A DNA stretch of 64,000 nt, from contig JAIETL010000003.1 of the NCBI GenBank assembly GCA_019745195.1, positions 107,155-171,154 of the forward strand, written 5' to 3'. Shown one piece after another: positions 18,609 through 26,985 of this stretch; within the stretch, counting starts at the first letter, position 1; the number at the start of each line of letters is the position of its first letter. A model generated the notes under the pieces. It saw only the letters and a program-made list of their open reading frames with translations. It did no database searches and had not been told where the DNA came from. The DNA is from Beijerinckiaceae bacterium (GTDB lineage: Bacteria; Pseudomonadota; Alphaproteobacteria; Rhizobiales; Beijerinckiaceae). Made by a program: the position numbers and the translations under genes.

Positions 18609-19895
18609 ATGACCCCGCCACCAGCCACGCTTCATCCCGGGTATGAGCCGCATGCCGAGGCACCCGCCGCGCGTCGCGCCCGCGCGCTCGACAGGGTTGG
18701 TGCAGGCCTGTTGGTCGCGCTGCCGCTGGCGATGTGGCTCGCAAACCGCTCCGCTCCGCTCCTGCTCGGGCTGTCCGCCATCGCATTTCTCGTGGCGCTC
18801 TGGCAGCGTGGCGGACATCGCGAGCTTTTCGACAGGCTGCGCGGCGCGCTCGCGAGCCCGGTCGGCTTCGCGATCGTCGCCTTCCTGATCTGGTCGCTCC
18901 TCTCGCTCGGCTGGAGCCATCGCCCGGCACAGGGGCTGGCGATGTGGGGCGAATTCGCCTTGCCTCTGGCCTGCGGCCTCGTCATCGCCCTGAGTGGCGG
19001 ATTGAGGCCAGACATCCGCCTGTCTCGCGCGCTCGCCATCTCGATCACCCTCGCCTGCGCGCTCATCATGGTCGAGCTGGCGAGCGGCCTGTCTCAGCGC
19101 GCCCAGCTCGGCATCGGCCGGCCCTACGGCTTCATCTTCAACCGCCCGGTCCTGACCTGCGTTGTGCTGATGGCGGCCGCCCTGCCGGCTCTGCTTCACC
19201 ATGGCGTGACGCGGCGGGCCGACAGGGCGCTGGCCATCGTTCTGGTCGCGAGCGTCGGCGCGCTTGCCATCGTCGCCGACAGCGGCGCGGCCGTGCTCGG
19301 CTTCGGGCTCATGCTGCTGGTCTGGACGCTGGCGCTGCTTGCGCCCCGGCTGACGCTGGCGGCGGTCGCACTTTGCTTTGTCGCGACGATGGCGCTCGCT
19401 CCGGTTCTGGGCCCGCTCGCCAACGCCGCCCTGCCGCCTGCTTTGCACAAGACGCTGGCGCAGTCCCACACGCGCGAGCGCGTCGCGATCTGGCTGAGCT
19501 TTGGCGAGGCGATCCGTGCCAGGCCGCTGATCGGCTCGGGCTTCGGCGCATCGGCGGCGCTGGACAGCCACCCCGTCGCCCGGCATGTCGCGCCCCTGCA
19601 TCGGGAGATGCTCGCGGTCGGCCATCCCCACAGCGCGCCGATGCAGGCCTGGGTCGAGACCGGGATCGCCGGCGCGGCCTGCCTCGCCTTCGCCGGCCTC
19701 ATGCTGCTCCGGCGGCTGCGAAACCTCCCGGCCCGCGATCTCGCGCCGCGTCTGGCGTTGTTTGCGATGGCGTTTGGCGTCGCCTCGGTGGCGCATGGCG
19801 CCTGGCAGGGCTGGTGGGTCGCGGCGCTGGCCGCAGGCGCTGCCTTGCTCTGGACCGGGCTCGGCCACCATGATCAAGCGAAGAGAGACCGGTGA
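18609..19895 (+). CDS. O-antigen ligase-like membrane protein (Wzy/WaaL family)
   Basis: 428 residues with ten or more hydrophobic segments. The large loop HTRERVAIWLSFGEAIRARP, followed by IGSGFGASAAL and then HPHSAPMQAWVETGIAG, matches the periplasmic loop of O-antigen ligases and polymerases (PF04932), with the conserved His in GHPHS. Such proteins join or polymerise surface sugars on an undecaprenyl carrier. It ends with its TGA overlapping the gor start, so the two are probably co-transcribed although unrelated in function. No other polysaccharide gene is near it. Confidence 0.8.
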   Translation: MTPPPATLHPGYEPHAEAPAARRARALDRVGAGLLVALPLAMWLANRSAPLLLGLSAIAFLVALWQRGGHRELFDRLRGALASPVGFAIVAFLIWSLLSLGWSHRPAQGLAMWGEFALPLACGLVIALSGGLRPDIRLSRALAISITLACALIMVELASGLSQRAQLGIGRPYGFIFNRPVLTCVVLMAAALPALLHHGVTRRADRALAIVLVASVGALAIVADSGAAVLGFGLMLLVWTLALLAPRLTLAAVALCFVATMALAPVLGPLANAALPPALHKTLAQSHTRERVAIWLSFGEAIRARPLIGSGFGASAALDSHPVARHVAPLHREMLAVGHPHSAPMQAWVETGIAGAACLAFAGLMLLRRLRNLPARDLAPRLALFAMAFGVASVAHGAWQGWWVAALAAGAALLWTGLGHHDQAKRDR

Positions 19896-21262
19896 TGAGC
19901 GAATTCGACGTCGATCTTTTCGTCATCGGCGCCGGCTCCGGCGGCACGCGGGCCGCCCGGATCGCCGCCGGCCATGGCGCGCGCGTCATGATCGCGGAGG
20001 AGGACCGCATAGGCGGCACCTGCGTCATCCGGGGCTGCGTACCCAAGAAGCTCTTCGTCTATGCCAGTCGCTTCACGGAGGATTTCGAGGACGCGGCCGG
20101 CTTCGGCTGGACGCTCGGCAGGCCGACATTCGACTGGCCGACCCTGCGCGACGCCGTCGCCAACGAGGTGACGCGTCTGTCGGGCCTCTACCGCAAGGGG
20201 CTGGAGGGCGCGGGCGTCGCGATCCGCGAGGAGCGCGCCGTGGTCGAGGGACCCCATGAGGTGCGCCTGCAAAAAAGCGGCGACCTGATCCGGGCCAGGC
20301 ATATCCTCGTCGCCACGGGAGGCTGGCCCGCCTTCGACCCGCCGATTCCCGGCGGCGAACTCGGCATCTCCTCCAACGAGGTGTTTCATCTGCCGAGCCT
20401 GCCCAGCCGCATGCTCGTTATCGGCGGCGGCTATATCGCGCTCGAATTCGCCAGCGTCTTCGCGCGGCTCGGCGTCGCGGTGACACTGCTGCATCGCGGC
20501 GACAACGTCCTGCGCGGCTTCGACGAGGACATCCGCACCCGCCTGCGCGACGCGCTCTCCCATGCCGGCATCAGCTTGCGGCTCGGCTGCACCGTCGACC
20601 GCATCGAGGATCTCGGCGGCGGCGTGAAGCGGGCCCATTGCGCCTCGGGCGCGCCGATCGACGCGGAGGTCATCCTCGTCGCGACCGGACGCAGGCCGCA
20701 CACTGCAGGTCTGGGGCTCGAACAGGCCGGCGTGACGCTCGGTCCCATCGGGCAGGTGATCGTCGACCGGGATTCAGCCTCCAGCGTGCCCTCGATCCAT
20801 GCGGTCGGCGACGTCACCAACCGCATCAACCTGACGCCGGTCGCCATCCGCGAGGGCCATGCCTTCGCCGACACCACCTTCGGCGGCAAGCCCTGGCGCA
20901 TGGAGCATGGCCTCGTGGCGTCCGCCGTCTTCACCACACCGGAGATCGGCACGGTGGGCCTCAGCGAGCAGCAGGCGCTTGCTGCCGGTCACGAGCTGCG
21001 CATCTTCGAATCCGGCTTTCGCCCGATGAAGGCGACGATCTCCGGCCGACAGGAGCGCATCTACATGAAGCTCGTGGTCGACGCGAAGACCGACAAGGTG
21101 CTCGGCGTCCACATCCTCGGCCACGATGCGGGCGAGATCATCCAGGCGGTCGCCATCGCCGTCACCATGGGCGCGACCAAGGCCGATTTCGACGCCACCA
21201 TCGCGCTGCATCCCAGCGCGGCGGAGGAGCTTGTGACGATGCGGACGGCAAGGGCGGGCTGA
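19895..21262 (+). CDS. gor: Glutathione-disulfide reductase
   Basis: 455 residues, a class I pyridine nucleotide-disulfide oxidoreductase that reduces GSSG with NADPH. The FAD motif GAGSGG is at about residues 12-17. The redox disulfide is Cys43/Cys48 in GGTCVIRGCVPKK, the CxxxxC form typical of glutathione reductase. The second dinucleotide motif is IGGGYIALEFA, and the C-terminal HPSAAEE carries the catalytic His (about residue 439). Start ATG 19895 overlaps the stop of the upstream O-antigen-ligase gene; a GTG one codon earlier is possible. Confidence 0.95.
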   Translation: MSEFDVDLFVIGAGSGGTRAARIAAGHGARVMIAEEDRIGGTCVIRGCVPKKLFVYASRFTEDFEDAAGFGWTLGRPTFDWPTLRDAVANEVTRLSGLYRKGLEGAGVAIREERAVVEGPHEVRLQKSGDLIRARHILVATGGWPAFDPPIPGGELGISSNEVFHLPSLPSRMLVIGGGYIALEFASVFARLGVAVTLLHRGDNVLRGFDEDIRTRLRDALSHAGISLRLGCTVDRIEDLGGGVKRAHCASGAPIDAEVILVATGRRPHTAGLGLEQAGVTLGPIGQVIVDRDSASSVPSIHAVGDVTNRINLTPVAIREGHAFADTTFGGKPWRMEHGLVASAVFTTPEIGTVGLSEQQALAAGHELRIFESGFRPMKATISGRQERIYMKLVVDAKTDKVLGVHILGHDAGEIIQAVAIAVTMGATKADFDATIALHPSAAEELVTMRTARAG

Positions 21263-21265
21263 GGG

Positions 21266-21673
21266 TCAGGGCGAAACCGCGACGCCGAGCGCTTTGGCGG
21301 CGGCGGCCAGCGCCTTGTCGCGCGTGGCAAGACCTGCGCCCTTGCGCAGCGCAAGTTCGAGATAGGCCGCATCATAGGTGGTCAGGGCATGGCTCCGGGC
21401 CAGCGCAATGACGTCACGCCAGGCGCGTCCGGCCGTCTCGGGATCGGTCGCGATCGGCAACTCGCCGAGCAGCGCCAGCCTGATGGCCACATCCGATGGT
21501 CTGAGCCGACCTTTGCGTTCCGCCTGCAGCAGGATGTTGCCGATCTCAAGCTGGAACAGGCCGGGCACGACCGCGCCTTCGTGCTGAACCCGTTTCGCGA
21601 TCGTGTCGGTCTCCGCAGAGGCCTCGTCCTCGAAGCACTAGGCGAGCGCGATCGAGGCGTCGATCACCAGCAT
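21266..21673 (-). pseudogene. vapC: VapC-type PIN toxin interrupted by an in-frame amber codon
   Basis: From ATG 21673 the frame reads MLVIDASIALA, then TAG at 21640-21638, then CFEDEASAETDT and the rest of a full PIN domain to a normal stop at 21266 (135 codons). In related VapC proteins that position is Trp (ALAWCFEDE), so one TGG-to-TAG change explains the break. Other PIN acidic residues remain (IDAS, FQLEIGN, TTYDAAYLELA). The downstream frame alone could only start beyond the first catalytic Asp, so the toxin is probably inactive unless TAG is read through. It overlaps the stop of its antitoxin gene by one base. Confidence 0.82.
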
Positions 21674-21912
21674 CAGCGCCGGCCCACGTCGCGCAGCGTC
21701 TGCCAGTCCAGGTCGCCGAGCGTCACGCCCTTGCGAAGCTCCCGCAGGCGCTCGAAGGCATCGCCATGGCGGCTGTCATCGACATCGCTCGCACTGATGA
21801 GCCGCGCGAGCGGCTTGCCGTGCTTGGTGATGACCACCTGCTCGCCTGCGGCGACGCGCTCCAACAGCGAGGAGAGATGGGTCTTGGCCTCGAAAGCGCC
21901 GACCGTGATCAT
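21673..21912 (-). CDS. Phd/YefM (prevent-host-death) family antitoxin
   Basis: 79 residues from ATG 21912: MITVGAFEAKTHLSSLLERV, then GEQVVITKHGKPLARLI, the conserved DNA-binding half of Phd/YefM antitoxins, followed by a shorter variable toxin-binding tail. It would neutralise the adjoining PIN toxin and repress the pair. The gene looks intact while its partner is broken. A perfect inverted repeat seven bases upstream of the start is the likely operator. Longer in-frame starts exist but would place that repeat inside the coding region. Confidence 0.85.
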   Translation of the reverse strand: MITVGAFEAKTHLSSLLERVAAGEQVVITKHGKPLARLISASDVDDSRHGDAFERLRELRKGVTLGDLDWQTLRDVGRR

Positions 21913-21918
21913 GCCATG

Positions 21919-21951
21919 AAATCCAACCAGAAAATCAAATTGGTTGGATTT
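21919..21951. promoter_or_regulatory. Inverted-repeat operator of the Phd/VapC module
   Basis: AAATCCAACCA (21919-21929) and TGGTTGGATTT (21941-21951) are perfect 11-base complementary arms around an 11-base spacer, directly before the antitoxin start. Such a site is what an autoregulating Phd-type antitoxin dimer would bind. It is AT-rich against its surroundings. Confidence 0.7.
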
Positions 21952-22064
21952 GTAGGTTGAATATTGTGGCAGGGCTATGGCGCTCATCGCCAATTGATCG
22001 CCCTGACTTTGCTTCGTCGCGGTGTTATAGAATGGTCGCCAGATAGTCTAGAAAGGCGTTGGAG

Positions 22065-22313
22065 ATGGGCATCAGCATCAAGAACGACGAGGTCGTGGCG
22101 CTCGCCCGCCGGCTTGCGAGGAAGCATGGCAAGGGTCTGACCGAGATCGTCCACGAGGCGCTGCGCGAAAAGGCCGAGCGCGAGGGGGCGGAGCCGACAC
22201 TGTGGGAGAAGATCGCGCCCCTGAGGGAGGAACTGCGCCGAGCCGGCCGAACCGGCCTGAAAGCGGACCGTGCCTTCTTCGACGAGATCAACGGTGAGTC
22301 GGAACGGCTGTAA
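22065..22313 (+). CDS. vapB: VapB-type antitoxin (Rv0623/PSK family)
   Basis: 82 residues from ATG 22065, with AAAGG eight bases upstream. The N-terminal part MGISIKNDEVVALARRLARK and LTEIVHEALREK match the short VapB/PSK antitoxin family: an N-terminal strand and two helices for DNA binding, then a helical tail WEKIAPLREELRRAG that would wrap the toxin. It appears intact. Its TAA stop abuts the PIN toxin reading frame that follows. Confidence 0.82.
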   Translation: MGISIKNDEVVALARRLARKHGKGLTEIVHEALREKAEREGAEPTLWEKIAPLREELRRAGRTGLKADRAFFDEINGESERL

Positions 22314-22717
22314 TTGTTGTCGATGCCTCGGCGATTGTATCGATCCTCGTTGAAGAAGAAGATGGGGATGCCTTGCTGGCGCGGCTCGATGCGACTGGCC
22401 CGGTGCCTCGTTTCACCTCGACCGTCACGGTCTGGGAGGCTGCGGTCGCCATCGCGCGCATAGATCAGGTCGAGCGACCGCGCGCCTTGGTAATCGTGCA
22501 AAAATTCATGGCCTCCGCTGCGATCTCTGCACTCGCTCCCGACATGACGATCACCACGCTGGCCGTCGCCGCCGCCGAGCGCTACGGCATGGGCGGCGGT
22601 CGTCCTGGCATCCTCAATCTCGGCGACTGCTTTTCCTACGCGACCGCGAAGCATCTGAACGCCGCGCTGCTGTTCAAGGGCGAGGATTTCGGCCGCACGG
22701 ATATCGCGGCGGCATGA
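22313..22717 (+). pseudogene. vapC: VapC-type PIN toxin without a recognisable start codon
   Basis: The frame encodes a full PIN domain: VVDASAIVSILVEEE at the start, TVWEAAVAIAR in the middle, LNLGDCFSYATAKHL and FKGEDF at the end, so the catalytic acidic residues are present. There is no ATG, GTG or TTG between an upstream TGA at 22295 and the conserved VVDAS. The codon expected to be the start is ATT at 22313, overlapping the antitoxin stop as TAATT where relatives typically have TAATG. Either translation starts at ATT, which is rare, or the toxin has lost its start. TTG 22373 would give a protein lacking the first catalytic Asp. Confidence 0.72.
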
Positions 22718-22992
22718 CGGGCCGGCGCTGAAGCCTTTGGCGGCTGTTTCGCGTGATTCAAGATGCGAGCCGCCTGAATCAGAATCCGAGCAACCTCGAT
22801 CGCCGTCTTCGCGTTCCGCCGCATCGCCTTGGACAGACTCGGTATTCCTGATTGGAGCCGGGCGTCGGCGCGGATGCGATGCGGCCCGCCGCCGCGCCGC
22901 AGTGGCCAGCCCGCGATCTTGGGTGTATAGGCCCGCCTTCGCGCTGAAACGAGGCTGACGGCCGCGCGATTGTCGAAGCAGGAGCAGACGTG

Positions 22993-24375
22993 ATGTCCGA
23001 GCGGTGGACGCCAGAGAGCTGGAGGGCAAAGCCCGTCCAGCAGATTCCGGATTATCCGGACCAGGCAGCCCTCAAGGCGGTCGAGCAGCAGCTCGCAGGC
23101 TTTCCGCCGCTGGTTTTTGCAGGCGAGGCGCGCAAGCTCAAACGGGCGTTGAGCAAGGTCGCCGCGGGCGAGGCCTTCCTGCTGCAGGGGGGCGATTGCG
23201 CCGAGAGCTTCGCCGAGCATTCGGCCGACAACATCCGCGACTTCTTCCGGCTCTTCCTGCAGATGGCGGTGGTGCTGACCTTCGCGGGCGGCTCGCCGGT
23301 GGTGAAGGTCGGGCGCATCGCCGGCCAGTTCGCCAAGCCGCGTTCGGCTCCGATGGAGACGGTCGGGGGCGTCGAGCTGCCGAGCTACAAGGGCGACATC
23401 GTCAACGACATCGAGTTCACGGCCGAGGCGCGCATCCCCGATCCGCGCCGCCAGCTCGAGGCCTATCGCCAGTCGGCAGCGACCCTGAACCTGATCCGCG
23501 CCTTCGCCACCGGCGGCTACGCCAATCTCGACCATGTCCATGGCTGGATGCTGGGCTTCGTCAAGGATAGCCCGCAGTCGCATCGCTACACCGAGGTGGC
23601 CGGCCGCATCACCGAGGCGCTCGACTTCATGCGCGCCATCGGCATCGATCCCGAGACGCATCCCGAGATGCGGATGACGGATTTCTACACCAGCCACGAG
23701 GCGCTGCTGCTCGGCTACGAGCAGGCGATGACGCGCACGGATTCGACCACCGGCGAGTGGTACGACACGTCGGGCCACATGGTCTGGATCGGCGATCGCA
23801 CGCGCCAGCTCGACCACGCCCATGTCGAGTTCTTCCGCGGCATCAGGAATCCGATCGGCCTGAAATGCGGCCCCTCGACGACGGTCGACGGGCTGATGAA
23901 GCTGATCGACGTGCTCGATCCCGGCAACCAGCCGGGCCGCCTGACCCTGATCGGCCGCTTCGGCGCCGACAAGGTCTTCGACAACCTGCCGGCGCTGGTG
24001 CGCGCCACCAAACGGGAAGGGCGCAACGTCGTCTGGTCCTGCGACCCGATGCACGGCAACACGGTCAAGGCCGGCAACTACAAGACCCGTCCCTTCGACC
24101 TGATCCTGACCGAGGTGAAGAACTTCTTCGCGGTGCATCAGGCGGAAGGCACCCATGCCGGCGGCCTGCATCTGGAGATGACCGGCAAGAACGTCACCGA
24201 ATGCACCGGCGGCGCGCGCGGCATGACCGATGCGGATCTGAACGACCGCTACCACACGGTCTGCGATCCGCGCCTCAACGCCGAGCAGGCGCTGGAACTT
24301 GCCTTCCTTGTGGCCGAACTGGTCAAGCGCGAGCGGGCAGGGCGGGCGCGGCCGGCGGTCGAGGCGGCGGAGTAG
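22993..24375 (+). CDS. Class II 3-deoxy-7-phosphoheptulonate (DAHP) synthase
   Basis: 460 residues of the plant-like class II type, which joins phosphoenolpyruvate and erythrose 4-phosphate in the first step of the shikimate pathway. Recognisable elements are [19 protein letters not shown] at the N-terminus, [25 protein letters not shown] with phosphate-binding residues, and [11 protein letters not shown] and [11 protein letters not shown] toward the C-terminus. The metal ligand Cys is in GGDCAE. ATG 22993 is used; a GTG one codon earlier overlaps it. It is monocistronic with its own terminator. Confidence 0.95.
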   Translation: MSERWTPESWRAKPVQQIPDYPDQAALKAVEQQLAGFPPLVFAGEARKLKRALSKVAAGEAFLLQGGDCAESFAEHSADNIRDFFRLFLQMAVVLTFAGGSPVVKVGRIAGQFAKPRSAPMETVGGVELPSYKGDIVNDIEFTAEARIPDPRRQLEAYRQSAATLNLIRAFATGGYANLDHVHGWMLGFVKDSPQSHRYTEVAGRITEALDFMRAIGIDPETHPEMRMTDFYTSHEALLLGYEQAMTRTDSTTGEWYDTSGHMVWIGDRTRQLDHAHVEFFRGIRNPIGLKCGPSTTVDGLMKLIDVLDPGNQPGRLTLIGRFGADKVFDNLPALVRATKREGRNVVWSCDPMHGNTVKAGNYKTRPFDLILTEVKNFFAVHQAEGTHAGGLHLEMTGKNVTECTGGARGMTDADLNDRYHTVCDPRLNAEQALELAFLVAELVKRERAGRARPAVEAAE

Positions 24376-24410
24376 GCGCAGCCCGGGAAACCGACTGCCG
24401 GAGCAAATCA

Positions 24411-24441
24411 GAAGGGCGCGGCCGGAGCCGCGCCCTTTTCC
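24411..24441 (+). terminator. Rho-independent terminator after DAHP synthase
   Basis: GGGCGCGGC (24414-24422) pairs perfectly with GCCGCGCCC (24427-24435) around a four-base loop, followed by TTTT. It lies 38 bases after the DAHP synthase stop. It could also act weakly on the converging outer-membrane protein gene. Confidence 0.8.
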
Positions 24442-24457
24442 GATCCTGCTTCGAGCC

Positions 24458-25318
24458 TCAGAACTTCAGCGCCGCGCCGACGCGGGCAGTGTTGACACCG
24501 ACCGTGATACCCTCGACATCGTTGAAGCGGGTGTAGAGATACTCGGCGCGCAGGATGATGTTGTCGGCCAGCGCCGCCTCGACGCCGCCGCCGACGACGC
24601 CGCCATAGCCCCAGACATCTTTCTTCGGCCCGCCGAATACGCGCGGGAAACCGACATAGCTGCCGAGCCTGACGCCGGCGGTATCGGTCGGGCCCCAGTC
24701 GGCGGTGACGGAGACATTGGTGTCGAACCGGCCCACCGCCGCGCCGATGCTGAAATAGGGCATGATCTTGCCGAAGGCGTAGCCGAAGCGGGCACGGAAG
24801 CTCAGCATATCGTTGAGCTTGGCGTCCTGGCGCGAGGCGATCGAGATGAACTCGTTGCCGATCCGCCGAGCCTGGAAGGTCGATGCAGTGGTGCTCTGGC
24901 CGACCCGGCTATAGTCGCCCTCGAGGCCCAGCACCGCGTCGCCGAATGCGAAATTGTAACCGGTATAGACGCCGAAGCTCGTGCCGCTGTCTCGGCGCGG
25001 CTGGCTCGCGATGAGATCGGCGGGGTTGAACTGAGGTGCGATCGTGGTGCCGCGATAGGCTTCGCGGACGAGTTCGTCCACGCCCTTGTCGGTTTCGAAA
25101 CGGGTCTGGCTCTGGGCGGCGAAGCCGCCGACGTAAAACCCTGTCCAACTGAAGCGCTCGCTGAAATAGTCCGAGGGCGGCTGCGGCGTGTCCTCGATCT
25201 GCGAACCGCGCAGGACGGGGTAGTCGGCGGCCGAGGCCTGCCATGCGGTGAAGCCTTGCGAGGCGACGCTGAGGCCGCAGGCGAGCAGGGCGGCTGCGGC
25301 GATGGAGGGTTTACGCAT
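24458..25318 (-). CDS. Outer-membrane beta-barrel protein (Omp25/Omp31-like porin family)
   Basis: 286 residues with a signal peptide ending near QASAADYP. The mature protein has alternating hydrophobic strands and typical barrel phrases: WTGFYVGGF, FGVYTGYNFAFGDAVLGLEGDY, LSFRARFGYAFGKIMPYFSIG, and a C-terminal RVGAALKF ending in Phe, the signal for BAM-dependent insertion. This is the opacity-like family common in Hyphomicrobiales. Start ATG 25318 fits the signal peptide. Function in transport or surface structure is not assigned. Confidence 0.88.
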   Translation of the reverse strand: MRKPSIAAAALLACGLSVASQGFTAWQASAADYPVLRGSQIEDTPQPPSDYFSERFSWTGFYVGGFAAQSQTRFETDKGVDELVREAYRGTTIAPQFNPADLIASQPRRDSGTSFGVYTGYNFAFGDAVLGLEGDYSRVGQSTTASTFQARRIGNEFISIASRQDAKLNDMLSFRARFGYAFGKIMPYFSIGAAVGRFDTNVSVTADWGPTDTAGVRLGSYVGFPRVFGGPKKDVWGYGGVVGGGVEAALADNIILRAEYLYTRFNDVEGITVGVNTARVGAALKF

Positions 25319-25461
25319 CTTCGCTTCTCCGGACGAGGCCGGCGCGGATTCGAGCGTGGCCTGCCCTGATTCATGCGCCATTAACCCTAACGGTCGGTTA
25401 AGCCGCAGGCTCCGCACGACCGCGCGTTGCTGGCGCGGCGTCGCCGCGCTACAGCCTCGCC

Positions 25462-26937
25462 ATGACCGCGACCTCCCTCCGCATCGCCCTCGCGCAGCTC
25501 AACCCGACCATTGGCGACATTGCCGGCAACGCCGCCCTGATCCGCTCCGCGCGCCGGCAGGCCGCCGACGCCGGCGCGGAGCTGGTGGCGTTTCCCGAAC
25601 TGTTTCTCTGTGGCTGGCCCCCCGAGGATCTCGCGCTTGCGCCCGCCTTTCAGGACGGCTGCCGCAAGACCTGCGAGGACCTGGCCCGCGAAACCGCCGA
25701 TGGCGGCCCGGCGCTGCTGATCGGCCTGCCCTGGGTCGAGGGCGGCAGGCTCTACAATGGCGTCGCGCTGCTCGATGCCGGGTTGATCCAGTCGGTGCGC
25801 TTCAAGGTCGCGCTGGAGCGGGACGGGCTCATCGACGAGCCCCGCACCTTCACTGCGGGTCCCCTGCCGGGGCCGATCGTGTTTCGCGACAAGGTCCGGC
25901 TCGGCGTGCCGGTCGGGGGCGATCTCCACGACGGGGAGGTGGTCGAATGCCTCGCCGAAACCGGCGCTGAGCTCTTGCTGGCGCTTGCGGCTTCGCCCTT
26001 CCGCCGCGGCGGCAGCGACACCCGTCTGAGCACGGCCGTCGCCCGCATCGTCGAATCCGCCCTGCCTCTGATCTGGCTCAACCAGACCGGCGGGCAAGGC
26101 GAACTTGTCTTCGATGGAGCCTCTTTCGTGCTCGCCGCCGACCGCAGCCTGACGCATCAACTCCCGGCCTTCCGGGACGCGCTCATCGTCACCGACTGGC
26201 GCCGCGAAGCCGGGCGCTTGCGCGCAGAGTCCGGCGAGGTCGCGGCGCTCGAGGCCGGCGACGAGGCCGACTATGCGGCTTGCGTGCTGGGCCTGCGCGA
26301 TTTCGTGCAAAAGAGCGGGTCCAGCCGCATCCTGCTGCGTGATTTCGGCGATGCCGGCTCGGCGCTGGCCGCCGTGATGGCGGTCGATGCGCTCGGGCCG
26401 GCCCGTATGCTGCGAGACCCGGCGGCGACCGGCGCAGCCGCGCCGCAGACGCTTTCGATCGTCGGAATCGATGCGTCGCGGCTGGCGCTGGGCGAAGGCT
26501 CGCGCCTCGGCGATTTCAATCCGCTGAAGGACATTTCGGCGACGCAGGTTACGAGGCTGCTCGCCTTGCGCCGGAACTGGCGGCCGGCAGGTGCGCTCGG
26601 CCCGGAAGAGGGCGAGGGGCTCGACGGTTTTCCGCCGGCGGACGCCGCGCAGGACGCGATCGTCGCGCTGCTGGCCGATCCGGCGCTACGCGTCGCCGAT
26701 ATCGTCGCGCGCGGGCATGACCGCGATGTGGTCATGCGGCTGATGCAGGCGTTCCTGCAAAGCGAAGGCGCGCGTCGCCGCGCCGCGCCGGGGCCACTGC
26801 TGTCGTCCGATGCCATGACGCAGCGCCGCTTGCCGCTGCTTCACCGCTTCGAGGATACGGGATGTGAGCCCCATAAGCCTGACCACGGCCTGGTCAGGGG
26901 GGTTGGCAGAGCCGGCGGCGAAGCCATCGATTTCTGA
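25462..26937 (+). CDS. Degenerate glutamine-dependent NAD+ synthetase paralogue (NadE-like)
   Basis: 491 residues, shorter than the usual 550-plus of two-domain NadE. The N-terminal nitrilase-type half keeps LAQLNPTIGDIAGNA and the catalytic Glu in FPELFLCGWPPEDL, but the nucleophile Cys of the PICED motif is replaced: the sequence reads VPVGGDLHD, Gly at residue 152. In the synthetase half the ATP loop SGGIDS is replaced by GDAGS (about 296-300), and about 60-100 residues that should follow are missing. Family residues resume at FNPLKDISATQV and VADIVARGHDRDVV. It should not make NAD by the normal route; either a regulatory pseudo-enzyme or a decaying copy. gltX follows after 48 bases. Confidence 0.8.
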   Translation: MTATSLRIALAQLNPTIGDIAGNAALIRSARRQAADAGAELVAFPELFLCGWPPEDLALAPAFQDGCRKTCEDLARETADGGPALLIGLPWVEGGRLYNGVALLDAGLIQSVRFKVALERDGLIDEPRTFTAGPLPGPIVFRDKVRLGVPVGGDLHDGEVVECLAETGAELLLALAASPFRRGGSDTRLSTAVARIVESALPLIWLNQTGGQGELVFDGASFVLAADRSLTHQLPAFRDALIVTDWRREAGRLRAESGEVAALEAGDEADYAACVLGLRDFVQKSGSSRILLRDFGDAGSALAAVMAVDALGPARMLRDPAATGAAAPQTLSIVGIDASRLALGEGSRLGDFNPLKDISATQVTRLLALRRNWRPAGALGPEEGEGLDGFPPADAAQDAIVALLADPALRVADIVARGHDRDVVMRLMQAFLQSEGARRRAAPGPLLSSDAMTQRRLPLLHRFEDTGCEPHKPDHGLVRGVGRAGGEAIDF

Positions 26938-26985
26938 GGCGTGCGCGATTGCCGCCCATTGGCAAACCCGCCATAAGCCCAGCCC

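Noticed and set aside
18387..19877. 496-codon leftward frame opposite the O-antigen-ligase gene
   Set aside because: Rich in Gln/Arg/Gly as expected for antisense of a Leu/Ala-rich membrane protein; no family motifs.
22737..22958. 73-codon rightward frame between the damaged vapC and DAHP synthase
   Set aside because: Arg/Ser/Pro-rich, no ribosome site or family; probably the promoter region of DAHP synthase.
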